From Alphaproteobacteria bacterium (GTDB lineage: Bacteria; Pseudomonadota; Alphaproteobacteria; Rickettsiales; JABSSG01): DNA of 64,000 bases. A program made the translations under genes and the position numbers. The notes beneath the pieces were generated by a model. It made no database searches. It saw nothing but the letters and a program-made list of their open reading frames with translations, and had not been told where the DNA came from. The DNA lies in the NCBI GenBank assembly GCA_030426905.1, contig JAUHXQ010000001.1, positions 434,001-498,000 of the forward strand, read 5' to 3'. This document shows, piece by piece, positions 26,540 to 35,683 of this stretch (position 1 is its first letter; each line of letters starts with the position of its first letter).

Positions 26540-27850
26540 TTAGTTAATAGCTTCTAATAATTCAATTAATCTTTCCGGTGTTACTTTTTTCTCTTGCACC
26601 TTTATTTTTCCTATGACAAATTCCACCGATTTATTTTCAGTAATTGTATTTTTTAAGACTTCAGCTGCCTGAGGATTTTTTGTATAATGCTCTATGATCT
26701 GCTGTGCATACATAGGGGAAGATTCAATGTATTTACCAAGCTCACTTCTAATATCTTGTTCAGTAACTTGGATATTTTCTTTTTTTGCAATGGATGCTAA
26801 AAACAAACCAAGCTTTACTCTACGAGTAGCAATTTCTTTATTGTTTGGCTTTTTCTTTTCCTTGCTTTTATCTTTTTCTTTATCATCTGCTACTGCTTGA
26901 TTGTCATTTTGCGATACTATTTTCTCTTCATTTTCAATCAAGTGCTGAGGTAAGGTAAATTTTAAATTTTTATCAAGATAATCAAAAAGATCTTTACGTA
27001 ATATGTTATTAGATCTGTCATCATAGCTTTTCTGCAAAGATTCTTTGATTTTATTCTTTAATTCGGCAATATCTTTTACGTTGTTTTTTTTAGCTAGTTC
27101 ATCATTTAATTCAGGAGTTTTGACTTGGAATACATCTTTAACGTCAACTTTAAACTGAACTTTTTTCTCTGAGTAATCTTTTTTCCAGTAATTTTTAGGA
27201 AAAGCAAGGTCTAACACTTTACTATCTCCTGCTTTGCTGCCAATTAACCCATCTTCAAAACCAGGTATGTATTCTTTAGATCCCAAAATTAACTTTTTAT
27301 CACTAACTTTTCCTTCTGGAAATTCCTTACCTTCGATACTGCCGACAGCGTCTATTAGTACAGCATCTCCTGCTTTTGCAGCAGTTTTCTCAGGAAGCTT
27401 TTCAAATTCACGTTGTGATTCTCTGAAATGTTCCATTGCCTTCTTTAAATCTTCTTCAGTAACTTCAGTAACATTTTTAGTAATATTAATTTGTGAATAA
27501 TCTAGCTCAGGTATGTTAGGAGATAATGTCAATTCTAAATTAAAAGATAAATCGTTCTCAAATTTTACTTCATCCACTTTGGGTCTAGATAATAGTTCTA
27601 GATTATTCTTTTTTACTAAATCCTGAACGGTGTTATTAACAAGTTTATCTAGTATTTCAGACTTAAGTGAGTCCTTATACTTCATTTTAATTACTTCTGA
27701 TGGAACTTTCCCTTTTCTGAATCCTTTAATATCTGCTTTAGCAGCCACTTCAGATGCTTTGCTATCTATTTCTTTGGATACTTCTTTTGCAGAAAAAGTT
27801 ATATTATACTTCCTAACTAATTCCTCGTTTAGTAGTTCTTTTACTTCCAT
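26540..27850 (-). CDS. tig: Trigger factor (ribosome-associated chaperone/PPIase)
   Basis: I start at the ATG at 27850, which has AAGGTG about 9 nt upstream. The open frame extends 75 bases further only because it reads into tRNA-Leu. This gives 436 residues. The N-terminal ribosome-binding domain has the GFRKGKVPSEVIKM signature. A central FKBP-type domain (EFPEGKVSDKKLILGSKEYIPGFEDGL) and a helical C-terminal domain follow. A charged insertion (QAVADDKEKDKSKEKKKPNNKE) lies in the C-terminal domain. It is upstream of clpP-clpX. Confidence 0.96.
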   Translation of the reverse strand: MEVKELLNEELVRKYNITFSAKEVSKEIDSKASEVAAKADIKGFRKGKVPSEVIKMKYKDSLKSEILDKLVNNTVQDLVKKNNLELLSRPKVDEVKFENDLSFNLELTLSPNIPELDYSQINITKNVTEVTEEDLKKAMEHFRESQREFEKLPEKTAAKAGDAVLIDAVGSIEGKEFPEGKVSDKKLILGSKEYIPGFEDGLIGSKAGDSKVLDLAFPKNYWKKDYSEKKVQFKVDVKDVFQVKTPELNDELAKKNNVKDIAELKNKIKESLQKSYDDRSNNILRKDLFDYLDKNLKFTLPQHLIENEEKIVSQNDNQAVADDKEKDKSKEKKKPNNKEIATRRVKLGLFLASIAKKENIQVTEQDIRSELGKYIESSPMYAQQIIEHYTKNPQAAEVLKNTITENKSVEFVIGKIKVQEKKVTPERLIELLEAIN

Positions 27851-27895
27851 CGCTATTATCACCTTGTTAATAAATTGAGCATTTATAGCCAATAA

Positions 27896-27980
27896 TGGTA
27901 CGGGTGGAGGGACTTGAACCCACACAACTTACGTTACAAGATCCTAAATCTTGCGCGTCTACCAGTTCCGCCACACCCGC
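27896..27980 (-). tRNA. tRNA-Leu (anticodon UAG)
   Basis: On the minus strand the acceptor GCGGGTG pairs with CACCCGT (one G-U), followed by A and encoded CCA. The anticodon stem CAAGA/TCTTG encloses loop TTTAGGA, giving anticodon UAG. The T arm GGGTTCAAGTCCC is standard, and a long variable arm (about TAACGTAAGTTGT) fits a class II leucine tRNA. The length is 85 nt. Confidence 0.95.
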
Positions 27981-28065
27981 AATCATATGTCAGCTATGCT
28001 CCACAATATATATTTATGCGACGTAAAATACAACAGTTTAACTAGAAAATTTACCATATAGCGTC

Positions 28066-28977
28066 CTATAACTCATTATTATGGTATTCGTTGCCACTTG
28101 GTTCTCCAGTAAGGCCTAAAGAATTTGTAACATAATCAAAACCTTTGCTTACATTAGGTATCAAGACTTCCTTGTAGCCATAATTGAAAAATGTGTTAAC
28201 TTGCTGAGTTATTAAACCAAATGAAGCAATTCCTAAAAAAGCAAAAACATTCGTTGTTACTTTCTTATAATAATTAGGTTCAGCAGAGTGCAATGCGAGT
28301 TCACGTGCACTTCCTATAGCGCAGTGCTTATTTGCTAATATTCCTATTTCATAGGCGTGAGCAGCAAAATTATATATTTCATAAACATGAGCACCTACTT
28401 GATTGCCAAGCGATACTCCCTTTATATATCCATATGTAGAGATAACTGTATCTATACCTACCATAATTCCTTCATTTAGAACTGCTTTCACTCCTCCGAT
28501 GAAATCATAATTTCTATTTTCTTTTGTAGGTTTTATAAAAGCACCAGATATAAATGCATCCGAAGCTTCTGCAGCTATAGAAGATATTATAAAATTTGGC
28601 CCATTATGGTATATAAGTTGATTTATACTTCCTTCGACCATTTGCATAAATAATGCTGTATTATTTGAGGGAGTATTTGAAGAATGATCTACCCAAAAAT
28701 ACTTGTTTGCTCCTCCTAAGATAGCTCCTATGTCTCCTATTTTAATATGATCGGATATTATAAAATTTTGTGCATCTAGTTGCTTACCAATTTTACGCAA
28801 TGTTGCTGATACTACGTACCCAGCAGCTGAAGCTTTTTGAATTCCTGTATTATTAGTAACAGAAGATATTATAGAATAGTCAATGGATGACTCTCCTGTA
28901 GCTTCTATTGCAGCTTCTACAAAAATATTTGTTAGTATTATATTATCTGAGTCAGTTTTTTTTATCTTTTGTGGCAT
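28066..28977 (-). CDS. Hypothetical protein, Ala/Gly-rich helical
   Basis: 303 residues with no family I recognise. There are several moderately hydrophobic Ala/Gly/Ile-rich segments (for example IGDIGAILGGANKYF and VFAFLGIASFGLI), but only the latter could be a membrane helix. There is no signal peptide. Upstream of the ATG is the purine-rich AAAGAGGAAACCAAA. It is monocistronic; the neighbours (tRNA-Leu/tig and divergent coq7) give no functional hint. It could be a lineage-specific membrane-associated protein. Confidence 0.55.
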   Translation of the reverse strand: MPQKIKKTDSDNIILTNIFVEAAIEATGESSIDYSIISSVTNNTGIQKASAAGYVVSATLRKIGKQLDAQNFIISDHIKIGDIGAILGGANKYFWVDHSSNTPSNNTALFMQMVEGSINQLIYHNGPNFIISSIAAEASDAFISGAFIKPTKENRNYDFIGGVKAVLNEGIMVGIDTVISTYGYIKGVSLGNQVGAHVYEIYNFAAHAYEIGILANKHCAIGSARELALHSAEPNYYKKVTTNVFAFLGIASFGLITQQVNTFFNYGYKEVLIPNVSKGFDYVTNSLGLTGEPSGNEYHNNEL

Positions 28978-29143
28978 TTTGGTTTCCTCTTTTTAGTAAA
29001 TTAGATAGATAAGAATTCACTACATATCTATAGCAAGACAAGTTATGGATTGTTGCATAGATTATTTAATCCAAGCTTTACAACAACCAGAATGGAAAAA
29101 AATTTTAATGAACTGTAGATAATAACAATGGTTTGTTTCTTTT

Positions 29144-29171
29144 TTGACAAAAGAAAACATTATAATATAAT
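29144..29171 (+). promoter_or_regulatory. Sigma-70-type promoter for coq7
   Basis: TTGACA at 29144-29149 and TATAAT at 29166-29171, separated by 16 bp. Both hexamers match the consensus fully. They lie about 75 bp upstream of the coq7 ATG. An overlapping TATAAT at 29161 would give an 11-bp spacer and is less likely. Confidence 0.7.
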
Positions 29172-29246
29172 TAGCTAATAAAGTAGTTAGCTTTTTCATT
29201 GTTAGATTTTTTTGATTACCATTAATGATAATTATTTTTCTAAGTT

Positions 29247-29771
29247 ATGTCAAATAAAAAGAATATTATAAAACAGATGATTAGGGTAAATCATGCTGGA
29301 GAATATGCAGCAAAACGCATTTATGAAGGGCAGTTGCAACATATTAAAGACCCTCACGCTTATGATGAAATTAAAGAGATGGCAAAGGGTGAAGAAGCTC
29401 ATCTGAAGTATTTTGAAGAGCAGATTGTTGAAAGAAAAATAAGACCTACGTTACTACATTTTGTTGTTGATAAAGTCTCTTATGGTTTAGGTGCAGTTAC
29501 TGCTAAACTAGGTACTGAAGCAGCAATGGTTTGCACCTCTGCTGTTGAGACAGTTATCGCTGATCATTATACACAACAGATTCGTTATCTTGATGAGGAG
29601 GGTAGCGATGCAAATCTTAGAGATAAGATTTCTATATTTCGTGACGAAGAATTAGAACATAAACATACTGCAGAATCGCATGATTTAGAAAAAGCTCCTG
29701 CATATAAATTACTAGATAAAACAATACAGACTGGTTGTAAGATTGCCATTAAATTAGTTAAGTATTTGTAG
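29247..29771 (+). CDS. coq7: Demethoxyubiquinone hydroxylase COQ7/CoQ7
   Basis: 174 residues of a ferritin-like di-iron enzyme. The iron ligands appear in VNHAGEYAAKRIYEGQL (E19), EMAKGEEAHLKYFEE (E-x-x-H), SAVETVIADHY and DEELEHKHTAE (E-x-x-H). COQ7 hydroxylates 5-demethoxyubiquinol in ubiquinone synthesis at the inner membrane and is the usual version in Rickettsiales and mitochondria. It has its own consensus promoter about 75 bp upstream. Confidence 0.95.
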   Translation: MSNKKNIIKQMIRVNHAGEYAAKRIYEGQLQHIKDPHAYDEIKEMAKGEEAHLKYFEEQIVERKIRPTLLHFVVDKVSYGLGAVTAKLGTEAAMVCTSAVETVIADHYTQQIRYLDEEGSDANLRDKISIFRDEELEHKHTAESHDLEKAPAYKLLDKTIQTGCKIAIKLVKYL

Positions 29772-29838
29772 AGTTACTATCGCGATGCATTTATGAACAT
29801 AAAAAGCTTTTATATCTAGAAATATTTATAGTAAATTA

Positions 29839-30225
29839 TTAAAATTCACCATAATCGTGATCGTGGTGATGATCATGTTTGCAATGTTTGCCAACTATTT
29901 TACATATTCCTTCAGCATCATTACGATATTCAGGAGAGAATAGTTTGCATATTTCTGCAGCTTTTTCGCATGGTTCTTTCCACCCAAACTTTGCACATAC
30001 AAATACTATAAAAACTTCGTGCGGTCCTATAACATTGCTTATTCCTTCATGCAGCGCTTGAGTATAAAGTTCTTCTCCGGTTTTTTGTAAATCTTGATAT
30101 AAAGATTCAAAATCCTCATGAACTCTAGCGCTTACAGTGGATGGGATGCCTCCTTTTTCAGGAGTTACAGGATTAATTCCTGCTTGCTGCGAAAAAAAAT
30201 CATGGAAGTTTTCTTGACCAGACAT
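29839..30225 (-). CDS. Hypothetical protein with His/Asp-rich C-terminus
   Basis: 128 residues. The body is soluble and helical with four cysteines (CAKFG, CEKAAEIC, CKIVGKHC). The C-terminus is CKHDHHHDHDYGEF, a likely Ni, Zn or Co binding tail. I do not recognise the family. Gly/His tails of this kind occur in metallochaperones and metal storage proteins, but no metal enzyme lies next to it. It is monocistronic and convergent to coq7. Confidence 0.6.
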   Translation of the reverse strand: MSGQENFHDFFSQQAGINPVTPEKGGIPSTVSARVHEDFESLYQDLQKTGEELYTQALHEGISNVIGPHEVFIVFVCAKFGWKEPCEKAAEICKLFSPEYRNDAEGICKIVGKHCKHDHHHDHDYGEF

Positions 30226-30295
30226 AATTTAATACCATGTTAGATGTACAACTAATTATAATTGTAAATCAGAGATGTATGATAATCACCAGGTG

Positions 30296-30763
30296 TTAGC
30301 TCTGAATCCACTTTAAGTTATCATCCTGTTGCCAGAAGATCACTTTATAATCCGTTTTTTGGTAAGATTTGTATAGATCATAAGCAGAAATAACGCTGTG
30401 GTCGTCTTCATTGCCATAGAAGAAGTATAAATATTTATTTAACTTTATATCTTGGTTGATTTTTTTAGATGTTAAATCTATGCATATAGAAGCATTATTT
30501 AAATTTATGTTCACTTCGTTATCATTGGTGTTTAAGTATAGTAGTACAGGGTGATCTTCTGGGTTTTGGCAATTATTAGCTATATCATGAGGTATAAAAG
30601 CATTTGCCGGAGTTGTCCACAATACTTGATCTAACTCTAACATTTGCTGTTCACTATTGCATTTGATACAAATTTTTTCACCTAAGTCATATATTTTTGC
30701 AACAAACTTAGGCAGACTACTAATGATAGGAGTTTTTCTCAAGTGATAAAAAACTATTTCCAC
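30296..30763 (-). CDS. holC: DNA polymerase III chi subunit HolC
   Basis: 155 residues opening with the HolC pattern FYHLRKTPIISSLPKFVAKIYDLGEKI. The segment LDQVLWTTPANAFIPHDIA is followed by PVLLYLN. Chi links the clamp loader to SSB. The start is a GTG at 30763 overlapping the pepA TAG by 1 nt (TAGTG), so it is coupled to pepA. The pepA-holC pairing is common in proteobacteria. Confidence 0.9.
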   Translation of the reverse strand: MEIVFYHLRKTPIISSLPKFVAKIYDLGEKICIKCNSEQQMLELDQVLWTTPANAFIPHDIANNCQNPEDHPVLLYLNTNDNEVNINLNNASICIDLTSKKINQDIKLNKYLYFFYGNEDDHSVISAYDLYKSYQKTDYKVIFWQQDDNLKWIQS

Positions 30764-32274
30764 TATTTTTTCTCGTAATAGTCTTCTAAAAATTGATTTA
30801 GTACTCTTACACCAAAACCAGTAGCTCCAGCTTGGTTTAGGTCACTTTTTTTGCTTGAGTCTGTGACCCCTGCAATATCTAAATGAGCCCATGGTACATT
30901 GTTAACAAATCTTTGTAGAAATTGTGCAGCAGTAATACTTCCTGCGCCTCTACCAGTGCTTATGTTTTGCATATCTGCAATTTTAGAATCTATCATTTTA
31001 TCATATTCTTTATCTAGAGGTAATCTCCATAGTTTTTCTCCTGTCTTATAGCCAGCATCACAGAGTTTTTGTACTAATTGATCATCATTAGAAAATATAC
31101 CAGCATACTGATCAGCAAGAGTTATCACCATTGCTCCAGTTAAAGTGGCTAGGTTTATCATAAATTTTGGTTTAAACTTATCTTGAGTGTACCATAATGC
31201 ATCGGCAAGAACTAACCTGCCTTCTGCGTCAGTATTAAGTACTTCCACCGTCTGTCCTGACATTGTTTTTACGATATCTTCTGGTCTTTGTGCGTTGCCG
31301 CCTGGCATATTTTCAACTAGTCCTAAAACACCAACGACATTTACTTTGGCTTTTCTCAAAGCTAGTGTTTTCATTAATCCAGCAACAACTGCAGCACCAG
31401 CCATGTCATATTTCATACCAATCATTGCATTAGCAGGTTTTAAAGACAATCCTCCAGTATCAAAGGTTACTCCTTTTCCTATAAAAGCAAGAGTTTCATT
31501 AGAATCTTGGCTTCCTTCCCAACGCATTACTACAAGTTTAGGCTTGTTTCTACTGCCGCGAGCGACACCAAGCAATGCATTCATGTTCAAAGACGTCATT
31601 TCCTCTTCGTTTAGTATTTCTACTTTTAATCCAAGTTTACTAAGCTCTTGGCATCTGGATGCAAAATTCTCTGGAGTAAGGACGTTTCCTGGCTCTGAAA
31701 CTAAGGTTTTAGTGAAAGCGCAACCTTGATAGATTGCGTTAATTTTTTCAAATTCTGCTTTTAGCTGATCAGAATTAGTTAATGCCGCATCAATAGATTG
31801 TACCTTTAAAAAATCATCTTTTTTCTTAGTGAGATATTGGTCAAAATAAAAACTTTTAGTTAAAATCCCCAACAATATGTTTAGAGGCATGTGTTGTTCG
31901 TCTTCACTATGTTTATTGTCTTCTGATGGGAAATATAAACTTGCAGAGTATGCCTTACATTGTTGTAGGCTATCGTATATTTTTCCTCCAATTTTGAGTT
32001 GGTCAATTGTATTGGCATTTGTTTGATTACCAAGGCTAATTAAAACTATGTTTGCAGGGTTTTTTTTTGCTGTAGGAATAACTAACACCTCCCCATATTC
32101 TCCTTCATAATTTTGTGCTTTGATAATATCGGAGATTACTATGTTAGTGTTTTTTTCTATATCTTTCGTAGAGTTAGGTAAGATAAGCTCCTTGTTGTTT
32201 GCATTCTTGCATTTAACTACTAATATCGTAGCTAGGTTATTATCAGAAGGTTTATCAATAAATTTTATTTCCAT
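30763..32274 (-). CDS. pepA: Cytosol (leucyl) aminopeptidase PepA
   Basis: 503 residues of family M17. The bimetal site is seen in GKGVTFDTGGLSLKP...MKYDMAGAA and the signature NTDAEGRLVLADAL. It releases N-terminal amino acids from peptides, useful for an organism living on host peptides; E. coli PepA also binds DNA. holC overlaps its stop codon. Confidence 0.97.
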   Translation of the reverse strand: MEIKFIDKPSDNNLATILVVKCKNANNKELILPNSTKDIEKNTNIVISDIIKAQNYEGEYGEVLVIPTAKKNPANIVLISLGNQTNANTIDQLKIGGKIYDSLQQCKAYSASLYFPSEDNKHSEDEQHMPLNILLGILTKSFYFDQYLTKKKDDFLKVQSIDAALTNSDQLKAEFEKINAIYQGCAFTKTLVSEPGNVLTPENFASRCQELSKLGLKVEILNEEEMTSLNMNALLGVARGSRNKPKLVVMRWEGSQDSNETLAFIGKGVTFDTGGLSLKPANAMIGMKYDMAGAAVVAGLMKTLALRKAKVNVVGVLGLVENMPGGNAQRPEDIVKTMSGQTVEVLNTDAEGRLVLADALWYTQDKFKPKFMINLATLTGAMVITLADQYAGIFSNDDQLVQKLCDAGYKTGEKLWRLPLDKEYDKMIDSKIADMQNISTGRGAGSITAAQFLQRFVNNVPWAHLDIAGVTDSSKKSDLNQAGATGFGVRVLNQFLEDYYEKK

Positions 32275-32368
32275 AATTGTTACCTATAATGAAGTATAAT
32301 ATACAAACTAAAGTTATGGGACAGTTTGTCAAAATTAAGCAGTAAATGCAATGAGAAAATTCTATTAT

Positions 32369-32611
32369 TCAAAATTTCTCATTTCTAAGTTCTGCTGACA
32401 TAAGTTTCTCATAATCTATATCGTGATTTTTACATAGTTTTTTAATTTTAACTTTTAATTGTTTCTGGAGGGATAATAAATTATCCCGAGTTCCTTCTAC
32501 TGCGTGATCACTCAAAGTTTCTTTGATTCCGTACTCAGGGCTCTCCAACAAGTCACTAACTTCTTTTAATTCCTCTAATTTTTCTCTTAAATTTTTAGGT
32601 AGATCTGTCAT
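32369..32611 (-). CDS. Small hypothetical helical protein
   Basis: 80 residues, highly charged and probably all helical (LREKLEELKEVSDLLESPEYG and DNLLSLQKQLKVKIKKLCKNHDIDYEKLM). I recognise no family. A weak purine-rich site precedes the ATG. It lies between pepA (same strand) and divergent metK, without operon partners. It is probably real because coding bias and start fit, but the function is unknown. Confidence 0.55.
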   Translation of the reverse strand: MTDLPKNLREKLEELKEVSDLLESPEYGIKETLSDHAVEGTRDNLLSLQKQLKVKIKKLCKNHDIDYEKLMSAELRNEKF

Positions 32612-32685
32612 AAGCGTAATTGTTTTAATGTTAGTTATGGAGTAATATATATAAGAATTTATACCATACTAGATAATAAAACAAC

Positions 32686-33858
32686 ATGCTTGGGAAAAAT
32701 AATTATAGTGGATTTTTTACCTCTGAATCAGTATCAGCTGGACATCCAGATAAAATTGCAGATCATATTGCAGACGCAATTCTTGATGAAATTTTAAGAC
32801 AGGATAAGCATTCGCGTGTAGCTTGTGAGGTGGCGATAAAGGAAAGCACAGTAATTGTATTTGGTGAGGTTACTACTAAAGCTTGGGTTGATATTGAAGC
32901 TATTGTACGAGATGTAGTTAAAGAAATAGGCTATACAGATCCTGAGCTAGGGTTTGATTATAGATCTTGTAGTGTTATGACCATGATATCAAAACAATCA
33001 CAAGATATATCGCAATCTGTTGACAGGGGACATATTAAAGATCAAGGAGCTGGAGACCAAGGTATGATGTTTGGTTTTGCGACGACAGAAACCAAGGAAT
33101 TAATGCCAGCCACCATAGTGTTTGCAAATGATATATTGCTTTATCTAGATAAGATAAGGAAAAATGGTAACATTGAATGGCTTCGTCCGGATGCAAAGAG
33201 TCAAGTAACAGTTGAATATGAAAATGGATCTCTGAAAAGGATAGACACTATTGTTCTTTCGGCGCAACATCATCCACATATTACTCAAGCACGACTACAA
33301 AAAGAGCTCAGAGAAAAAGTTATAATACCAGCTTTGCCACAGAAACTTATTGATAAAAATACTAAATTTATTATTAATCCTAGTGGCCACTTTGTTATTG
33401 GTGGCCCTGTTGCAGACTCAGGACTGTCAGGTAGAAAAATAATAGTTGATACATACGGATCTTATGTTCCTCATGGAGGTGGGTCATTTTCTGGAAAAGA
33501 CCCTTCAAAAGTTGATAGATCTGGAGCGTATATGGCTCGTTATATTGCTAAAAACATTGTGGCAGCAAAGTTAGCTGAGAATTTTGCTATACAAATTTCT
33601 TACGCAATAGGAAAGGCAGATCCAGTATCAATTGCTGTGAATAGTTTTAATAGTAGCAAATATAGTGATGATGATTTTTTGAAGCTCATAAAGAAAATTT
33701 TTGATCTAAAGCCAGGAAAAATTATATCTAGCTTAGGGTTGCTTTCTCCTATCTATAAAAATACGGCAGTTTATGGTCATTTTGGTAAAAAATACTTACC
33801 TTGGGAAAAAACTGATAGAGTTGAAGCTCTATTGAAAGCAATATACTGTATTAAATAA
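32686..33858 (+). CDS. metK: S-adenosylmethionine synthase
   Basis: 390 residues, full length. ATP and methionine sites are intact: SVSAGHPDKIADHIADAILDE, GAGDQGMMFGFA, and GGGSFSGKDPSKVDRSGAYMARYIAKN. It makes SAM from ATP and methionine. The complete gene matters because metK is decayed in several Rickettsia species, which import SAM from the host. Confidence 0.97.
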   Translation: MLGKNNYSGFFTSESVSAGHPDKIADHIADAILDEILRQDKHSRVACEVAIKESTVIVFGEVTTKAWVDIEAIVRDVVKEIGYTDPELGFDYRSCSVMTMISKQSQDISQSVDRGHIKDQGAGDQGMMFGFATTETKELMPATIVFANDILLYLDKIRKNGNIEWLRPDAKSQVTVEYENGSLKRIDTIVLSAQHHPHITQARLQKELREKVIIPALPQKLIDKNTKFIINPSGHFVIGGPVADSGLSGRKIIVDTYGSYVPHGGGSFSGKDPSKVDRSGAYMARYIAKNIVAAKLAENFAIQISYAIGKADPVSIAVNSFNSSKYSDDDFLKLIKKIFDLKPGKIISSLGLLSPIYKNTAVYGHFGKKYLPWEKTDRVEALLKAIYCIK

Positions 33859-33926
33859 AATTAGCTATGGTACAAATAGCATTAAATTGAAATATGTATT
33901 AATATGAAACAAAGTTTGATGTTTCT

Positions 33927-34703
33927 TTATTTATTTCTCTTATTGTTGTTTGCTAATAAGTAGTAGCTTTCCTTATACCATTTGCTTTGAGGGTAATTAT
34001 GGCCTAAAGTAGCAGCATATTGCTTTGCTTCTTGAGGTAACTCTAAAAAAACATATGATTCTGCGAGTCTATATAGTGCTTCTTCTATATGAGAGGTGGT
34101 TGAGTATTTATCAACAATTACTTTAAATCTGTTGATTGCGGCTAAAATCTTTCCTTTTTTTAAGTAATAACGGCCTACAATCATTTCTTGGGCTGCTAAA
34201 TGCTCATCAATTATTTCTAATTTTACTTTTGCATCTTTAGCATATTCAGAGTTTGGGAATCTTGTTCGTAACTCGTTGAATGCTGCTTTAGAATCATGAG
34301 TGTAAGATTGATCTCTGTGTGGGTTGTCTATTTGCTCGTAATAAGAGAGGGCCTTGATATAGTGAGCGTAGTCTATATCTGAAGCTGCGGGATGCATTTT
34401 GACATAGTTTTCTACGGCAGGAATAACGCTATCGTAATCTTGAAGTAGGTAGTAAGAATAAATTTCCATTAGCTGAGCTTTAGGAGCCCATTCGTAATAA
34501 GGGTATTGATAGGCAACTTGAGCAAAGAGTTCTGCCGATTTTTTATATTCTTTTTTCGTTAACATCAAAGATGCTTCTTTATATAATTCAGCTGCACTCT
34601 TGTCTTGAGTGTGCTCAACTGCTTTTTTGCTAGCGCAGCCTATTGTTAAATTTAAACTTAACAAAAATGAAACAAATAAAAATAATATCTTTAAAATTCT
34701 CAT
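33927..34703 (-). CDS. bamD: Outer-membrane assembly lipoprotein BamD
   Basis: 258 residues. The signal peptide ends in a lipobox (SLNLTIGC). Five TPR-like helical pairs follow, with AAELYKEASLMLTKKEYKKSAELFAQV and the strongly conserved YPYYEWAPKAQLM. BamD works with BamA and BamE (a BamE-like gene lies at 57981) to insert beta-barrel proteins. It is monocistronic, divergent from the EamA gene. Confidence 0.95.
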   Translation of the reverse strand: MRILKILFLFVSFLLSLNLTIGCASKKAVEHTQDKSAAELYKEASLMLTKKEYKKSAELFAQVAYQYPYYEWAPKAQLMEIYSYYLLQDYDSVIPAVENYVKMHPAASDIDYAHYIKALSYYEQIDNPHRDQSYTHDSKAAFNELRTRFPNSEYAKDAKVKLEIIDEHLAAQEMIVGRYYLKKGKILAAINRFKVIVDKYSTTSHIEEALYRLAESYVFLELPQEAKQYAATLGHNYPQSKWYKESYYLLANNNKRNK

Positions 34704-34780
34704 GTTTGATCCTGTATAATTTACATTGGTTATGAGTTAGTCTATAATAAAATATAGTCTGAGTTATGCAGTAAAATACA

Positions 34781-35668
34781 TTGATTTTAAGAAAAAAGCA
34801 AATAATAGGTCAAATATATGCTCTTCTTGCCGGAATATTGTTTGGTTCCGTAGGGTTTCTTACAATAAAAGTGGCAAGCTCTGGTATATCTCTTTCCACA
34901 GCTTTATTCTGGAGATTCTTTATTGCTTCTATAGTATTAGTTCCTATTTTGCTTGTAAGGTCTGAAATAAAATTCAACAAAAAAAGTGTTATAGTAGCAC
35001 TTTTTACTGGTGTTTTACTCAATGGTCCTGCGATTTTAATTTATTTTATGGCAAGCAACAAAATAGGGATTGCTTTTGCAACGACTATTTTCTTTTGTGC
35101 TCCCATATTTGTAGCATTGTTTGCTTGGATTACAAAAAGTGAAATACTAGACAGAAGAACAATTATCGCTTTAATATTAATTACTATAGGGATGTTATTT
35201 CTTTACGACAATAGTTATACAATGCATATTTTTGGCATACTCCTTGCTGTACTTGCTGCTATTGCTTATGGTCTTTGTATTTTTGCTAATAAAAGATATT
35301 CAGAAGAAATTTGTATATATAACTCAACTTTTATGTTGTGTTTTGGAAGTGCGATGTATTTTCTTGGTGTGTCACTACTGAATGGTAAGTTTATGATCCC
35401 AAATACTAACTATATGTGGGCTAATATTGTTACAGTTTCTTTAGTATGTACGTTGTTGCCAGTATTGTTTTTCTTCAAGTCAATGCAGTATATTTCGTCT
35501 GTGCAATTATCTATTTTATTACTAAGCGAACCTATATTTTCTATATTTTTAGGCGTAATAGGGTTTAATGAAGTGATTAATTTAAAACAGTCGATAGCTA
35601 TTGCAATTATTCTATCAGGCGCTATCATACACCAAACTTCTAATAGAAGCCAAGAAGCTACAATTTAA
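34781..35668 (+). CDS. EamA/DMT-family transporter
   Basis: About 295 residues with ten hydrophobic helices in two homologous halves (ALLAGILFGSVGFLTIKVASSG ... LLAVLAAIAYGLCIFANKRYS). This is the drug/metabolite transporter EamA layout. Known members export or import amino acids, SAM and other metabolites; in Rickettsia one DMT carrier moves SAM. The annotated start is TTG, and no in-frame ATG occurs before the first helix, so the true start is uncertain. A HAD hydrolase gene follows after 15 bases, so the two are likely co-transcribed. Confidence 0.85.
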   Translation: MILRKKQIIGQIYALLAGILFGSVGFLTIKVASSGISLSTALFWRFFIASIVLVPILLVRSEIKFNKKSVIVALFTGVLLNGPAILIYFMASNKIGIAFATTIFFCAPIFVALFAWITKSEILDRRTIIALILITIGMLFLYDNSYTMHIFGILLAVLAAIAYGLCIFANKRYSEEICIYNSTFMLCFGSAMYFLGVSLLNGKFMIPNTNYMWANIVTVSLVCTLLPVLFFFKSMQYISSVQLSILLLSEPIFSIFLGVIGFNEVINLKQSIAIAIILSGAIIHQTSNRSQEATI

Positions 35669-35683
35669 GACATATCATTTTAC

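Noticed and set aside
27851-27925. N-terminal extension of trigger factor
   Set aside because: The extra codons translate part of tRNA-Leu. The ATG at 27850 has a ribosome-binding site and begins the conserved domain.
29045-29122. 26-codon open frame beginning MDCCIDYLIQAL
   Set aside because: It has no ribosome-binding site, is very short, and lies just upstream of the coq7 promoter; there is no support for a real gene.
29174-29193. Hairpin AGCTAA/TTAGCT followed by TTTTT in the coq7 leader
   Set aside because: The stem is only 6 bp and AT-rich, so it is too weak to claim as an attenuator.
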